Below, piece after piece: positions 1 to 11,566 of a stretch of 64,000 bases of DNA; the first letter of the stretch is position 1; each line of letters opens with the position of its first letter. The DNA is taken from contig NC_083339.1 of the NCBI RefSeq assembly GCF_019175385.1, positions 78,078,307 to 78,142,306 on the forward strand, written 5' to 3'. Both the position numbers and the translations under genes were made by a program. The notes beneath the pieces are model-generated. The model had not been told where the DNA came from. It worked only from the letters and a program-made list of their open reading frames with translations, and searched no databases. The DNA comes from Lycium barbarum. Taxonomy: Eukaryota; Streptophyta; Magnoliopsida; Solanales; Solanaceae.

Positions 1-2
1 AC

Positions 3-2348
3 CCGAAAAAGATCAAGGCCATCGAGGATATTGAGGTGGTGAATAACGTCAAAGGAGTCCAGAGGCTCACCGGAAGGATAGCGGCGTTGAGTCATTTCAT
101 ATTGAGGTCCTCGGATAAGAGTCATCGTTTCTTCTCCTTACTGAGAAATAAGAACGACTTCGTTTGGACACCGGAGTGCCAAAGAGCTTTACAGGAATTG
201 AAGAGATACTTGTCTAGCCCGCCGTTGTTACATACGCCAAAGGCGGACGAGCCGCTTTTTCTCTACCTTGTTGTCTCCGAGGTAGCGGTAAGTGGAGTTT
301 TGGTCCGAGAAGAATCAGGTACGCAATTCCCTATCAATTATGTAAGTAGAACTTTGGGGGATGCGGAGAACCGTTATCGCCACTTGGAAAAATTATCATT
401 GACACTGGTAAGAGCTTCTGGAAAGCTTAAGTCCTACTTTCAATGCCACCCAATATGTGTAGTAACTACTTACCCCCTGAAAAATATCATGCACAAACCG
501 GAATTATCGGGTAGACTGACTAAATGGGCCTTCGAAATTAGCGGATATGATATCGAGTACAAACCTCGAACGGCCATCAAGTCCCAGATCTTGGCAGATT
601 TTACCCCGGCTATGGTCCCCGAGGTTGAGAAAGAGCTTCTGCTGACCTCGGGGAAAGCCTCGGGTATTTGGTCACTACATAAGGACCGAGCCTCGAACCT
701 CAAAGGTTCCGGGCTAGGGCTCGTCCTTAGAATCCCGGTCGGGAATGTCGTTCGACAGTCTATTAGAACTGCTAAATTGACTAACAATGAAGCCAAGTAT
801 GAGGCTATGATTGTAGGTTTGGAACTGGCCCGGAGTATGGGGGCTGAAATAATCGAGGAAAAGTGTGATTCGCTCTTGGTAGTAAGCCAGGTGAACGACG
901 TCTTCGAGGTCAAGGACGAACGGATACAAAGGTATCTTGAAAAAATCCAAGTGATACTACATCGGTTTAAAGAATGGACCATGCAGCATATACCGAGGGA
1001 ACAGAACAGCGAAGCCGATGCATTGGCAAATTTGGGATCCTCGGTCGAAGGGGAAGAAATCAACCCCGAAACTATGGTGCACTTGTTGAACACAGCAATA
1101 GAAAACGGACATGCCGAAATAAACACAATGGGTTTGACTTGGGATTGGCGCGACAAGTACATCGACTACTTGCATGATGGAAAGCTCCCGAATGACCCAA
1201 AAGAACCACGGTCATTAAGGACCAAAGCTGCACGTTTCTGCTTGGTAGACGGCCAATTGTACCGACGATCTTTCTTCGGCCGCCTGGTTAAGTGTTTGGG
1301 TCCCGGAGAGACGGAGTGTGTGTTGAGGGAGGCGCATGAAGGAACCTGTGGCAACCACTCCTGTGCTGAAGCTCTAGTCCGAAAAATCATCAGGGCCGGT
1401 TATTGCTGGAACCGGATGGACGGGTGTCAGAGACATGCTCCGATGATCCACCAGCCTGGGGAGTTGCTAAATTGGGTTGTTTCACCTTGACCTTTCATGA
1501 AGTGGGGAATGGACATTGTCGGCCCATTACCACGGGCACCAGGTAAAGCCCGTTTCATTCTGTTTATGACTGATTATTTCTCTAAGTGGGTTGAAGCGCA
1601 GGCCTTTGAAAAAATCAGAGAGAAGGAAGTAATTGACTTCATATGGGACCACATCATCTGTCGCTTCGGCGTCCCTGCTGAGATAACCTGTGATAATGGA
1701 CCCCAGTTCATGGGTGGAAAAGTCAATGATTTTCTCGAGGGATTGAAGATCAAGAAAATTGTATCAACCCCATATCACCAGTGTGTAAACGGACAGGCGG
1801 AATCTACGAACAAGACAATAATCTAAAATCTGAGGAAAAGACTTGAAGCGTCAAAGCATCACTGGAGGGAAATATTACCGTAGGTGTTATGGGCGTACAG
1901 AATCACATCAAAATCAAGTACGGGAGAAACTCCTTTCTCGTTGGTCTACGGGGCTGAAGCCCTTATTCCCGTGGAAGTTGGTGAACCCACTCTCCGATTC
2001 AGCTGCACTACCGAGGAGTCAAACGAGGAGGCCATGGCCGTAAAACTCGACCTCACGGATGAACTTCGTGAAAATGCGTTAGTCCGTATTGCAGCCCAGA
2101 AACAGAGAATGGAAAGGTACTACAATCGAAGAGCCAATTTTTGGCATATCCAAGTTAGGGACTTGGTGCTCCTAAAAGTTATCTTGAACACCAAAAATCC
2201 CAACGAAGGAAAACTGGGTCCGAACTAGGAAGGTCCGTATAAAATAACCGGGATCACGGGCAAAGGATCGTAACAGTTGGAATCCATGGACGGGCAACGG
2301 TTGCGCAATAATTGGAACGTGGCTCATCTGAAAAGATACTATTGCTAA
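3..2348 (+). pseudogene. pol: Tat/Retand pol fragment: RT end, RNase H, second RNase H, integrase
   Basis: One reading frame runs from the window edge to a stop at 2346-2348. It holds the RT connection and first RNase H (to about nt 610), then the extra archaeal-type RNase H of the Tat lineage (about nt 650-1040; motifs NNEAKYEA, KCDS, EADALANL), then integrase with the catalytic D (MDIVGPLP), D (CDNGPQF) and E (GQAEST) and a C-terminal tail ending AHLKRYYC. Five in-frame stops break it, at about 1488, 1824, 1881, 2226 and 2268; at least four look like single substitutions of Trp, Gln or Tyr codons. Around 1405-1420 the integrase zinc-binding region has a short in-frame deletion that removes part of the HHCC motif. 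No frameshift is needed. It acted in reverse transcription and chromosomal integration but cannot work now. Confidence 0.92.
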
Positions 2349-3493
2349 GGGATGGACTCCCCATGTTTTCTATTTAACCTTTCTCTTTTGCAGAAAAATC
2401 GAGAGCCGAATAAAGTTAAAATTTAGGCTTGAAAACACGTGTTGCACTCTTTTCCTTAGTACGGTTTTGTCCCAAAATGGGTTTTCTGACAAGGTTTTTA
2501 ATGAGGCAACAAGTATAACGTGTTACTCAATGAAGACGAAGACAGATGCCCAGAAACTCGGAGTCACACCCAACGAGTGGGGACTTAATAGCACTCACCC
2601 GATCTTGCAGCTCGGATAAGAGCCAGAGGACTATCACACCCACTCCAAATTTTACCCAGGTTAGCTGAAACCGGAGGCCGCCCTCAACAAAATAAAATCG
2701 GACCTTCAATATTAGGTTCCGATTTAAGGACCAAACGATCAAAACGAATCGTGTCCACATAACATTTGCTACGGCAAAATCAAGAACCGGATCTTCTGCA
2801 TTAGGTTCCGATGTAAGGACCAAACGATCAGAATGAATCGTGTTCATTTAGTATTTGCTACGGCAAAAGCGGAAGGGAAAATTCATTCTCATGTACACAA
2901 ACACTTGCAATGAAAAAATTATCAAAAGTTTGGATAAACGATATCTCGGATGTCTTCCTGTTAAAACAGTTCACCCCGGTGATAACCGCCGTATGGCACT
3001 ATTTTCATTCATACACCCTCTACCGGGCACTACGGTAGAAATTCGACAAAGGCAACAAGGTCATGGCGAACTGAGCCAAAGTAATTAATCCCACGAATGG
3101 GGAATTTTACATCAAAATCTAGCTAAGGCTGAGATTCTGGTGTCCGAAAAATACTGGCCCTAAAAGATCAAAGTAGCCGAAAGATTCCGGCCCTAAAAAT
3201 GCCCGTCGTGATTCGGAGACGTCCAAATTCACAAAGCATAAAGTAAGTCCCATGGGCAAAACCTCAATAAAGTTCTCGGACAAAATGTGCCGGATGAAAT
3301 GAGAAGCCGATATTCGGGCATAGTCAGAAATAACGACTATTTAGACGAACTGACAATTAAGGCGAAGGTCATAACAAACAACCATTCAAAGAAAAGAATC
3401 AAGAAAAACACATGTTCTATTTATATATAGAGGATTTTACATCAGAGACCCCTACAAAGGCAAAAAATAAAAAGCTAAGTACAGGCCCTAAAT
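2349..3493 (+). other. Non-coding spacer between pol and the antisense gene of element A
   Basis: No coding sequence is supported here; the short frames have no family signature. It contains a two-copy tandem repeat (2698-2868, listed separately) and a smaller duplicated phrase (CCGAAA..GGCCCTAAAA) near 3142-3200. In Tat-lineage elements this 3' untranslated stretch is known to be long and prone to tandem repeats. Confidence 0.7.
2698..2868 (+). repeat. Two-copy tandem repeat, unit about 88 bp, in the 3' UTR of element A
   Basis: Copy one runs about 2698-2779 and copy two about 2787-2868. Both carry ATTAGGTTCCGAT, AAGGACCAAACGATCA and TTTGCTACGGCAAAA at the same spacing, with scattered substitutions between copies. 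Confidence 0.85.
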
Positions 3494-6346
3494 CTATCCT
3501 GAATGGCTGGAGCCGGAGTGTTCAGACACTGTCCGCTCGGAGTCATCGGAGTCTTCCCCGAGGGCACCCTTGGCCTCTTCCTCGATTCTTCTAGCCTCGA
3601 GAATAAGAGCCAGAATATCCGTAAAGCCATGCTCGGCTTGCTCAAGGGTGATCCTCCGAGACTTCCATTTTTCGTACTCAGCAGCAATAGTGGCATGAGC
3701 CTCGGCGGCCTCCACGCTCTTCAGAGCTTCCTCTAAATCAGCCTCGGCTTGGGCAAACATTGCCGCCAGATCATCCCGAGCCTCTCTGAGGACATCTTGC
3801 ATGCAGATAGCTGACTCGAGCTCGGCCTTAAGGGTGTCATTAGCATCGGTCGTCTCCTTAAGCTCGGTTTTTAGATCATCGCATATCTGGGCCCTCTGCT
3901 CCGCCTTCTCCTCGAACACCCTCATGCGCTATTTGTACCGGGCACTCTCAGATTCGAGCAGCCGGTTCCTCTCGGCAAAGCTCGCAGCATCATACTTTAC
4001 CAAATCTAGCTCCCCCCGGAGTTGAGAAAGGGTAGTTTCGAGCTCATCAAGGCTGGAGGAAAATTGAGCGTTATCCCGGCTATGGCCGATCTTGTCAGTT
4101 TCAAGACTTCGATTGTATTCGGCAATCGCGGCCAGCTAACCCTTTAACTAACGATTTTTTGCCTTTGCTGCGTCAAGCTCAAGTCGGAGGTTGGAAAGAG
4201 CTACTGCTTGATTCAACTCGTCCTCCTTCACCCGCAGAAGATGCAAAAACTTCTCGGTCTCTCAGCTTTGGGCATCCAGCTGACCCTTAAGGTCGTCCAC
4301 CTCTTGCTGGCCACAGACAAAGGCCTCGTTAACAAGCACCACACTCTGCAAATGAAGCAAGTTAAAAACTTAAAACAAAACGAGGCTAAAATTCTCAGTG
4401 AAATTATGCAAAGATGGCTAATAAACTTACCCGGTTGCCCACATGCATACCCTCGTTAATAAGGCACTTCCAAGAGACCCCGTTCATCTTTCGTTTGTCG
4501 GAATCGGAGACAAGAGGCCTCAGATAGCTTGCCACGCCCACCGGGCGAGAGAGGAAGCTGCAATCCTCGGGGACGGTGACCGTGGCTGATCTTGTCCTCC
4601 TCGGATCCACACTTGGGGCCTGAAAGATGTGCACCAAGCTGTCCCTGGCACCAGATTCAGTGGCCCGACCAACCGCCCCCGTGGCTTGGGGGATCCAGAG
4701 ATGTCCGAAACCCGCGGCTTCGCCGGTTGAAGGAGGGGTGCTCGAGAACATGTCCTCAAACTCATCTGGCCTCGGAGCTGGAGTTGGAGAACTCGGAAGG
4801 ACTTCAGCTGCTTATGCAAAAGAAGGGATCTCCGAAGACACAGTAGGCTCGTGCTCGGTCATCGGATGAACATCAAGGGGGACTTCGGTCTTTACGACCG
4901 ATTCGGTCCTTTGACCTACTTCGGTAGCAGCCGCCTCCTTGGATCTTCTTGTCCTTTGAAGCGGGTTCTCCTCGGAAGAAGCGTCGCCTAAAATATCGAT
5001 GAATTCAATCGACCTTAGAGGAGTTGGGAAATGAATTTCTTCCTCACCTGTGTATAAGACGGGAGCCGAGGGTCCTTCCCCGGTTGAAGGATGGGGTGAA
5101 ACAGTGACAACCCCTTCCGGAATAAGGGCCACGGAAGGGGCCGCACTAATACTCTGGATGAGGAGCTCGGGCTTTACTTCGTCCCGTAAAGTCCTAATGA
5201 CGCTTCTCTCCCATTTCTTGGCTTTCTGCCCTTTGTCCGATCGCCCTTTTCTTTTGGCAGCAGCAGCAGCAGCAAGGATACGAGATGCACCTGTTGAATC
5301 GAACTCGGGTGCCGATGTCGTGGGTTCGGTTGCCGTCTCCATTCTGGGATCCACCGAGCCATTGGGCAAACTTGAAAATCGAAGTCGCAATAAATACGGG
5401 TAGCAGAAGATGCAGTGAACACGGGTAGAAGCAAAGTATTACCGTGGTTCTGGGTGACCCATCGGCCGCGTGACAGGTGGCCCCACGTTCAGTCGTCGTG
5501 AACATACTGGCTAAGGAGTGCAGTGACCCATTCGTTCAGATTTCGAACGACCGGAGGAATCCATCCATTGGCTAACATAAATAAGAAAAGCGGTGAGAAA
5601 GTGGGATCGAAGTTTGACAAAACATACAAAAGCAATTACTTAGAGTTCAGGCTTACGCTTGTTGTTCCACGCTTCCGGAAAAGGCATGTGACTGTCCGGA
5701 ATGATGTCTGAGGTCCTCGCCCGGACATATCGCTCCAACCAGCCCCTGCCGCTATCCTCGACCATTTTTGAGAAAAATGGATTCCGGCTGCGCTTTGCGA
5801 GTTTTTTTACGCCATCCCGGAACACCCTCGGGGAGTAAAAGCATATCAAGTGGGCCAGCGTGAGCTCCTTCCCGGCATTGTTGGCCAACAACCGGAGGCG
5901 TCCCACGACCCCCCAAACGATCGGACCAATCTATGCCAAGGTCACGTCATAGGTCCGGCATATGTCCAAGATGACCGGATCGATCGGAGGGTCGAGCTTA
6001 AGAGTGAAAGGGTAAGTGTACACGTATAAAAAATCTTCCCGGTGGCCGGTGACTGATTCACTTGGCCCGAGGGCAAAAACTTGGACCGAACGGGTGTCCC
6101 ACCCACAATCAGCCCGGACTAAGTCGAGTTTTTCCTCAGTAATGGATGAGGGATATCGCCTCGCATCAAACCCCTATCGGATACCGAAAAAGCTTTTTCG
6201 ACCTCGAGGTCTTTGTTGAAGTTAGGCTTGGCCGGTATAATGTCCGAGGCAGTGGGCTCGAAGGTGCTCTTTGCTTTAATTGGAGATGCAGGGTCGGTTC
6301 CTTGAGATGATACCGAGGGAATATCATGGGAAGTCGTTTCAAACAT
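3494..6346 (-). pseudogene. Antisense multi-exon gene relic carried by element A
   Basis: On the strand opposite pol, a chain of coding blocks in several frames starts at an ATG at 6346 (MFETTSHDIP). Its parts are: an N-terminal block to about 6119; a conserved middle block 5906-5640 (HLICFYSPRVFRDG ... MPFPEAWN); an Ala/Lys-rich block 5390-4812 with a run of seven Ala; a block about 4751-4430 (VTVPEDCSFLSRPVGVASYL ... CLINEGMH) followed by a donor-like GTAAG; and a long Glu/Ala/Lys-rich coiled coil from about 4350 to the stop at 3494. Frame changes at donor-like sites suggest introns. Antisense extra genes between pol and the 3' LTR are known in the Tat lineage; the blocks resemble gag-like plant transposon proteins annotated in plant genomes. 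The function is unknown. In-frame stops near 6118 and 5995 show decay. Confidence 0.75.
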
Positions 6347-6880
6347 TTGAAAATACGAAAAGGAGTTGAGTGGATTCAGAAAAGAAGTTAAAGAAGAGTA
6401 AGGGAACAGACGGTCCAAGAAGTGACAGAGTAAGAACACTCAAACAAGAGCGGCTAGTAAAGATGTTGGCAAAGTTGCTTCCTTTCACGTGGTATAAGCA
6501 ATGAACCAGCAACAAACTTGATATGGAGGATAATTAGTTATGGTGAAGGCAGTGAAGAGTAAAGATGAAGAGGAATGAGTCGTAAAAATGTTTGAATGAA
6601 GAGGTGAATAGCCTTATATAGGCATGGGATGGAATGGTTACCGATGCCGGCAAATCAGGGGGAGCCACGTGTCCCATAATTAATAAGGAGTGACCTGAAG
6701 CGACGTGCGTTACGGCGATTGTCAGAGTTGACCCTCCGGAATAAGACACATGGCTGAAGAAAATGAGACGTGACGCAACTGTTCACGCCAAAAATGAAAA
6801 GATAGCAACGGCCAAACGAAGTCACCGGTTTATTGATTCATCCACTTCCCGTTACTCCGATAAATCTACGGTCCAAGAAG
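6347..6880. other. Spacer between the antisense gene start and the 3' LTR of element A
   Basis: No gene is supported. If the antisense gene was transcribed, its promoter would lie here or in the LTR. The PPT of A should end at 6880; the sequence there (CCAAGAAG) is only weakly purine-rich. Confidence 0.5.
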
Positions 6881-7606
6881 TGTGGGGACTATCTGTATAC
6901 GGTAAAAACCGGATATGCGTTGAACCGGTAGGACCCAGAACCGAGGAAGAAAGGGACAAGAAAGTGCATGAAGACTTTCGTTCTGAACTGGAGGAATGCC
7001 CTAACCGAGGCCAAGGTCGGGACATCATTTGGTCCGGTTTCCTTCATGGCCGAGTTGGTCGTTGTCGTTGGTCCGTTTGGTCGTGGCCGTTAGTCTATTT
7101 ATTCGTGGCCGTTGGTCCGGGAGATGCATTGGGCGATTGTCACGCGTCGATAACATCCTGCCACGCTCAACTACCAATCGTACAGGTGTTAGACCGTACG
7201 GCCAACCTAACCCAACCTAATTCAAGTCAGGGTTTTCTTGATTTTTTAGTTTTCTCTTATTCTATGGAGCCCCTGAGGCAACACTATAAATAAGGGCCAT
7301 TGCTCACTTTTAAGGTGTTGGCTCCTTAACATCAAGAACATTCTTTTGTACTAGAAATATATACAAAATCTCTCTCATTATCGTGTGCAATCCGAATCCA
7401 TTGTGTTCATCTCTATTACATTTCTTCAATCAAGTAACACACATATATTAGTAAACATTCAATTCCAAGACAAGCCACCAATTATTAGTTGCTTCTTCAT
7501 AATAAATTCATATATTTCTTTTCTCTATCAAAGGGATTCAAGGCATAACCACATATCCTATACCTCACCCATAAATTTAATTGATTATAAAAATTCGGGG
7601 TAAACA
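6881..7606 (+). mobile_element. 3' LTR of element A (726 bp)
   Basis: It begins TGTGGGGACTATC and ends GGGGTAAACA, giving the TG..CA termini expected of LTRs. It is short compared with the 2-3 kb LTRs elsewhere in the window, consistent with a different lineage. A TATA box lies in its second half. Confidence 0.85.
7285..7292 (+). promoter_or_regulatory. TATA box in the LTR of element A
   Basis: TATAAATA, followed by AGGGCC and a C/T-rich stretch. This is the expected pol II promoter position inside the LTR. Confidence 0.7.
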
Positions 7607-7611
7607 TTATT

Positions 7612-8206
7612 GTGAAGGATGGCGATGTTATACTAGAATAGAGGCAAAGGCACTAATGGTAAAGTCGTAATTAATAATATTGCGATTTATAAGGGACAAT
7701 TAAGAGAGAGACCTAAGGTTTTATATAGTAGAACATAAGATATGATAATCGAGGGAAAAATAAAAGAAGGAAGAGTGCATGACGAGATAAGTTACTACAG
7801 ATAGACAAAAGGGTTTTGGTATGAATGTTCACCGAGCCTAGTCATGGTCGGGTACGCGAAACACCGAACCTTCGTGGTCGGGCATGCTATGTAAATGATA
7901 TGTATAGGAATATGACTATTGATACGATATGTAAATGAGTACGATCATGAATATGGATACGAATATGGATGCTTGTATATGTATAGATGTGTATGTTCTC
8001 GAATCACGCAAGAACGATTATGTAACTTGCAAGTATTTATGCGTCGCAAATGAAACCAAGTGGGTACTTAAAAGGACGAGTAAGAGGTAAGAAAGAATAG
8101 TGTGGTCGTGATACTCCGGGTCAGTTGAAGGAAAATATATGGCTAAGTTTCACAGAATTCCGGGTAGTTTAACATTCGTGGATGAATGTTCCCAAGGGGG
8201 GAAGAA
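7612..8206 (+). mobile_element. Decayed 3' internal remnant of the element ending in LTR B
   Basis: No frame is open and no pol motif is readable, but the stretch ends in the standard Tekay-type 3' signal: an inverted repeat at 8171-8190 followed by a polypurine tract (CCCAAGGGGGGAAGAA, 8191-8206) directly abutting LTR B. It also carries phrases like those of LTR interiors (ACCGAGCC, GGTCGGGTACG) near 7835-7890. Confidence 0.6.
8171..8206 (+). promoter_or_regulatory. PPT-adjacent inverted repeat and polypurine tract before LTR B
   Basis: AACATTCG-TGGA-TGAATGTT forms an 8-bp stem with a 4-nt loop; the polypurine tract and LTR start follow at once. The same arrangement occurs in elements E, I and J. 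Confidence 0.8.
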
Positions 8207-10818
8207 TGTTACACCTCGAGAAATTTTTCGTTCATGCACAGTGAATAGACTGACGAAGGGTGCGACGTATATGACGTTTTAATAGGTAAGAAATGACATT
8301 TGATGATTCTAAATGAGATTTCAAAGACATGTGAAGTAGGAGACGGAAGTTGTTAAGGAAGGCAAGGCATACATTATGTATCGGAAAGGATTTACGAGTG
8401 ACGAGTTAATGATGATTTAAGGATGCTTTGGAGAAGGGTTATAACATCCCTTAGATTGTTAATGAGGTGATAAACAAATGTTAAGAAGGTTCCATAAGGA
8501 TTGGAGATCAAATGAGTCGACGAAAACACAATTGGAATAGCTGGGCATTATACGACCCAACATACTGGCCGCATAAATTATACTGGCCGTATGTTAGGCC
8601 GTATATTTAGCCCAGATGGGAAACCTTCACTGGACCAAACATATGGCAAGACATACGGCCCGTATAAAAGATACAGACCGTATGCTGGTCCGTACGTTCG
8701 TGTCGGGTCAGAATTTGTATATTAATAAGGGATCCAAGTCTTATTTCACTTCATTTCCCTTAAACCCCCTTCTCTCTAAAACATCTCTCTACACTTCTCC
8801 CACAAGAATTAAAGGTATATTAGTGATTAACTACATCAACCCAAGGAAATCAAGTGTAAGAAACCTATTAAAGTTCATCCAAGGCAAGGAATCCAAGTGA
8901 AGGTGAAACTAGGGTTTTGCTCAACTGAGGATTTTCCACCCAAGGTTCATTCCTAAACCATCTAAGGTAAGATTTATGTTATTTCCATGTTGTTTAAGGT
9001 ATTTGAAAGTTGAAACACTTGGATTGTAGAAGAATATAGAAAAATGGGTCATGAATGTGGGAATAGTGTCATTTTGAGTAATAGCTTGAATTGAGTCATG
9101 ATTCTTGATGTGTTGTGATATGGTTACGTTATAAATTATATTAAGGATGTGGCATAAGCATTATATGTGAGAAAACATACTAGTATACTATGAGCATGAT
9201 TATGGATAAATTGAAGTGGAATTGTGAAACGAGGGTAATGTAGATGAATGAAGATTGTTGGTTATGATATTGTGAATGCTATTATATATGTTTGGGAGTT
9301 GATATGAAATATGGGGAAGGTGGTATAAACAAAGGAAATGCTGCCTAATTTTCTCTAGCTTTAGTAAGCACATTCATATAATCGATTAGCTAATGTGAAT
9401 GCGAATTCTCTTGAAGGTAGAAACGTGAGCATTGAAGGAGGTATGTGAGCCTAGTCCCTTCTTTCTAAGGCATGAATCTTATGATATGATATTTCCTCCT
9501 TCTTCATGATTTTCCTACGTATCGAAAATTATGAGTCTTTGATTATAAAGAGCTTCATACAAGATAAAGAAAAGAGATATGTTACGAGCATGGCAATACT
9601 GATGATGAATATAAGTCTAAAAGTCCTAAAGCTTAGGATATGACATTCCTACGAAGCTAATGATCCTTATGTAATTCCTATGATATTATATTCCCCTACC
9701 TTTCCACGACTTTCTTATATTCCGGAACTAAGAGTCTATGTTTATGAATAGCCATATGAGATAAGAGATACATTATGAGCCCAATAATGATGATGATGAG
9801 CTTAAGTCTAAAGATTCTAGAGTTCATGATATGATGTTCCTACAAAGTTAATGATGTTGTTTATTGTATACACTCACCTTATATACTATTTCCTTCAAGG
9901 TGAGGCAGAATGCTTATAAATGCTCTATAATGGAATCAGGGGTTCACGACCTTATGTCACCTCGATAAAGTATAGCTGTCCTTGAATTTCTATGCATGCA
10001 TTATGATGAGTACATGTTGATGATATTACACCGCGCCTATATGGCCGGGCAGACACTGCTAAGGCGGGCAGTGTATACACCATGTCTAGATGGCATGGGC
10101 AGACGCCACTGGTGGGCGGCATGACATGGTACCCCGGACGCGGGAGGCCTGGACGCAGGCTAATGATTATCACACCGTACCTATATGGTCGGGCAGCTTA
10201 TACATATATGCATACATGATATGATGATGATTATTAAGTAAGCCAGCATGCATTAATTCTTTTATAATTGACAGTCAGTTGCTGGTTACTCCTTATTTGA
10301 TGCTTCCATTCTCTCATTGACGTATTATTATTACTTATGCCTCTCATACTCTGTACAATGTTTGTACTGACGTCTGTTTTCTTTGGACGCTGTGTTCATG
10401 CCCACAGGTAGATAGGGAGGTGATCCAGACTCGTAAGAGCTATTAGCTGACTTGAGAGCACTCCATTGTTCCGGAGGTGCCTTTGATTATTCTTTTGTGT
10501 TTATATGTATATTTTGGGGACGGGGTCCTGTCCCGTCCCTATGTCTAGCACTCCATTAGAGGCTCGTAGATACGTATGTGTGGGTAGTATGGTCTCACAA
10601 TTTTGATAAGTGTACATATATATATGTGCGTGTATTATTTTGATAGCCGAAGGGCTTATGTATATAAAGGTAATTTTGTTTCCAAATGAAAAATGATTTT
10701 CCTATGATTTGAGTATGAATTTGATAAATGAACGCTTAACGAGTATGATAGTAGTAGAATGAACGGTGCTCGGTGGTTAGCCCCGGGTACCCGTCATGGC
10801 CCTAGCCGGGTCATGACA
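8207..10818 (+). mobile_element. LTR B (2612 bp), Tekay/Del-type chromovirus, plus orientation
   Basis: It starts TGTTACACCTCGAG and ends GGGTCATGACA. Internal landmarks shared with the other long LTRs are: a cluster of TACGG/CCGTA palindromes (about 8545-8700); a TATA-like TATATTAATAAG (8717-8729); a strong donor-like AAG|GTAAGATTT (8967); the GGAAATGCTGCC motif (about 9334); AG|GTATGTGAG (9441); a hairpin module (10349-10408); and a GGGACGGG..CCCGTCCC hairpin (about 10518-10540). It is the 3' LTR of the decayed element to its left. Confidence 0.85.
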
Positions 10819-11566
10819 CCTTGAGTGGAGATACTCTTCTTGCACCAAAACCCTAGTTCAATTCCATTGGAATTTCTTGGCTTATATGAACTTTAATGTG
10901 TTTCATACACTTGATTTTGTGGGTTTGATGAAGTTTGTCATAGATTTCTCATGGGTTCTTGTGGATCAAGAGTGGAGAGGGTTCTAGAGAATTCTTGAAG
11001 TGTGAAGTGAGAAAATGAAATGAATTAAATGAGAGAGGTCCTTATATCAACTTTTAAAAATCTGTCCCGACATGAGCATACAGACCAATATACGGTCCGT
11101 ATAAATTATACTGACCGTATGTTTGGTCGTACTTTTGGTCCAGTGAGGGTTTCCAATCTGGGCTGATTATACGGCCAAACATACGGCCAGTATAATTTAT
11201 ACGGCCAGTATGTTGGGCTGTATAATGCCCAGTTCTTCCGAACTCATTCTCGTCGACTCGTTTGATCCCCAATCCTCATGGAACCTTCTTAACACTTGTT
11301 TATCACTTCATTAACAATCTAAGGGACGTTATAGTTCTTCTCCAAAACATCATTAAGTCATGGTTAACTTGTTACTCGTAATTCCTTTTCGATACCTATT
11401 GTATGCCTTGCTTTCCTTAACAACTTCCGTCTCCTACCTCACATGTCTTTGAAATCTCATTTAGAATCATCAAATGTTATTGCTTACTTATCAAAACATC
11501 AAATACGTCGTGCCTTTCGTTAGCCTATTAATTGTACGTTAATGGGAAATTTTCGGGGTGTAACAT
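10819..11566 (-). mobile_element. LTR fragment of the B family, minus orientation (3' LTR of element C)
   Basis: On the minus strand it starts TGTTACACCCCGAAAA at 11566 and matches roughly the first 750 bp of LTR B, including the palindrome cluster (11080-11230) and the AAGGTTCCAT / CTTAACACTTGTT phrases. It stops abruptly where LTR B ends at 10818, as expected if the element with LTR B inserted into this older LTR; the rest would lie left of that element, outside the window. Confidence 0.75.

Larger units (their letters stand above)
1..7606 (+). mobile_element. Element A: 3' part of a Tat/Retand Ty3-Gypsy retrotransposon
   Basis: The 5' LTR, gag and most of reverse transcriptase lie outside the window. 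What remains, in order, is the end of pol, a spacer with tandem repeats, an antisense gene relic and the 3' LTR. The diagnostic lineage feature is a second RNase H domain between the first RNase H and integrase. The element ends at the LTR terminal CA, and the following TTATT would be one copy of its target duplication; the partner copy is not in view. All coding parts are broken, so it is a dead copy. Confidence 0.9.

Noticed and set aside
470..1162. 230-codon minus-strand frame
   Set aside because: It is the shadow of the Tat pol frame on the opposite strand.
6763..7293. 176-codon plus-strand frame
   Set aside because: It spans the end of the spacer and the 3' LTR of element A, including the region just before the TATA box, with no family signature.
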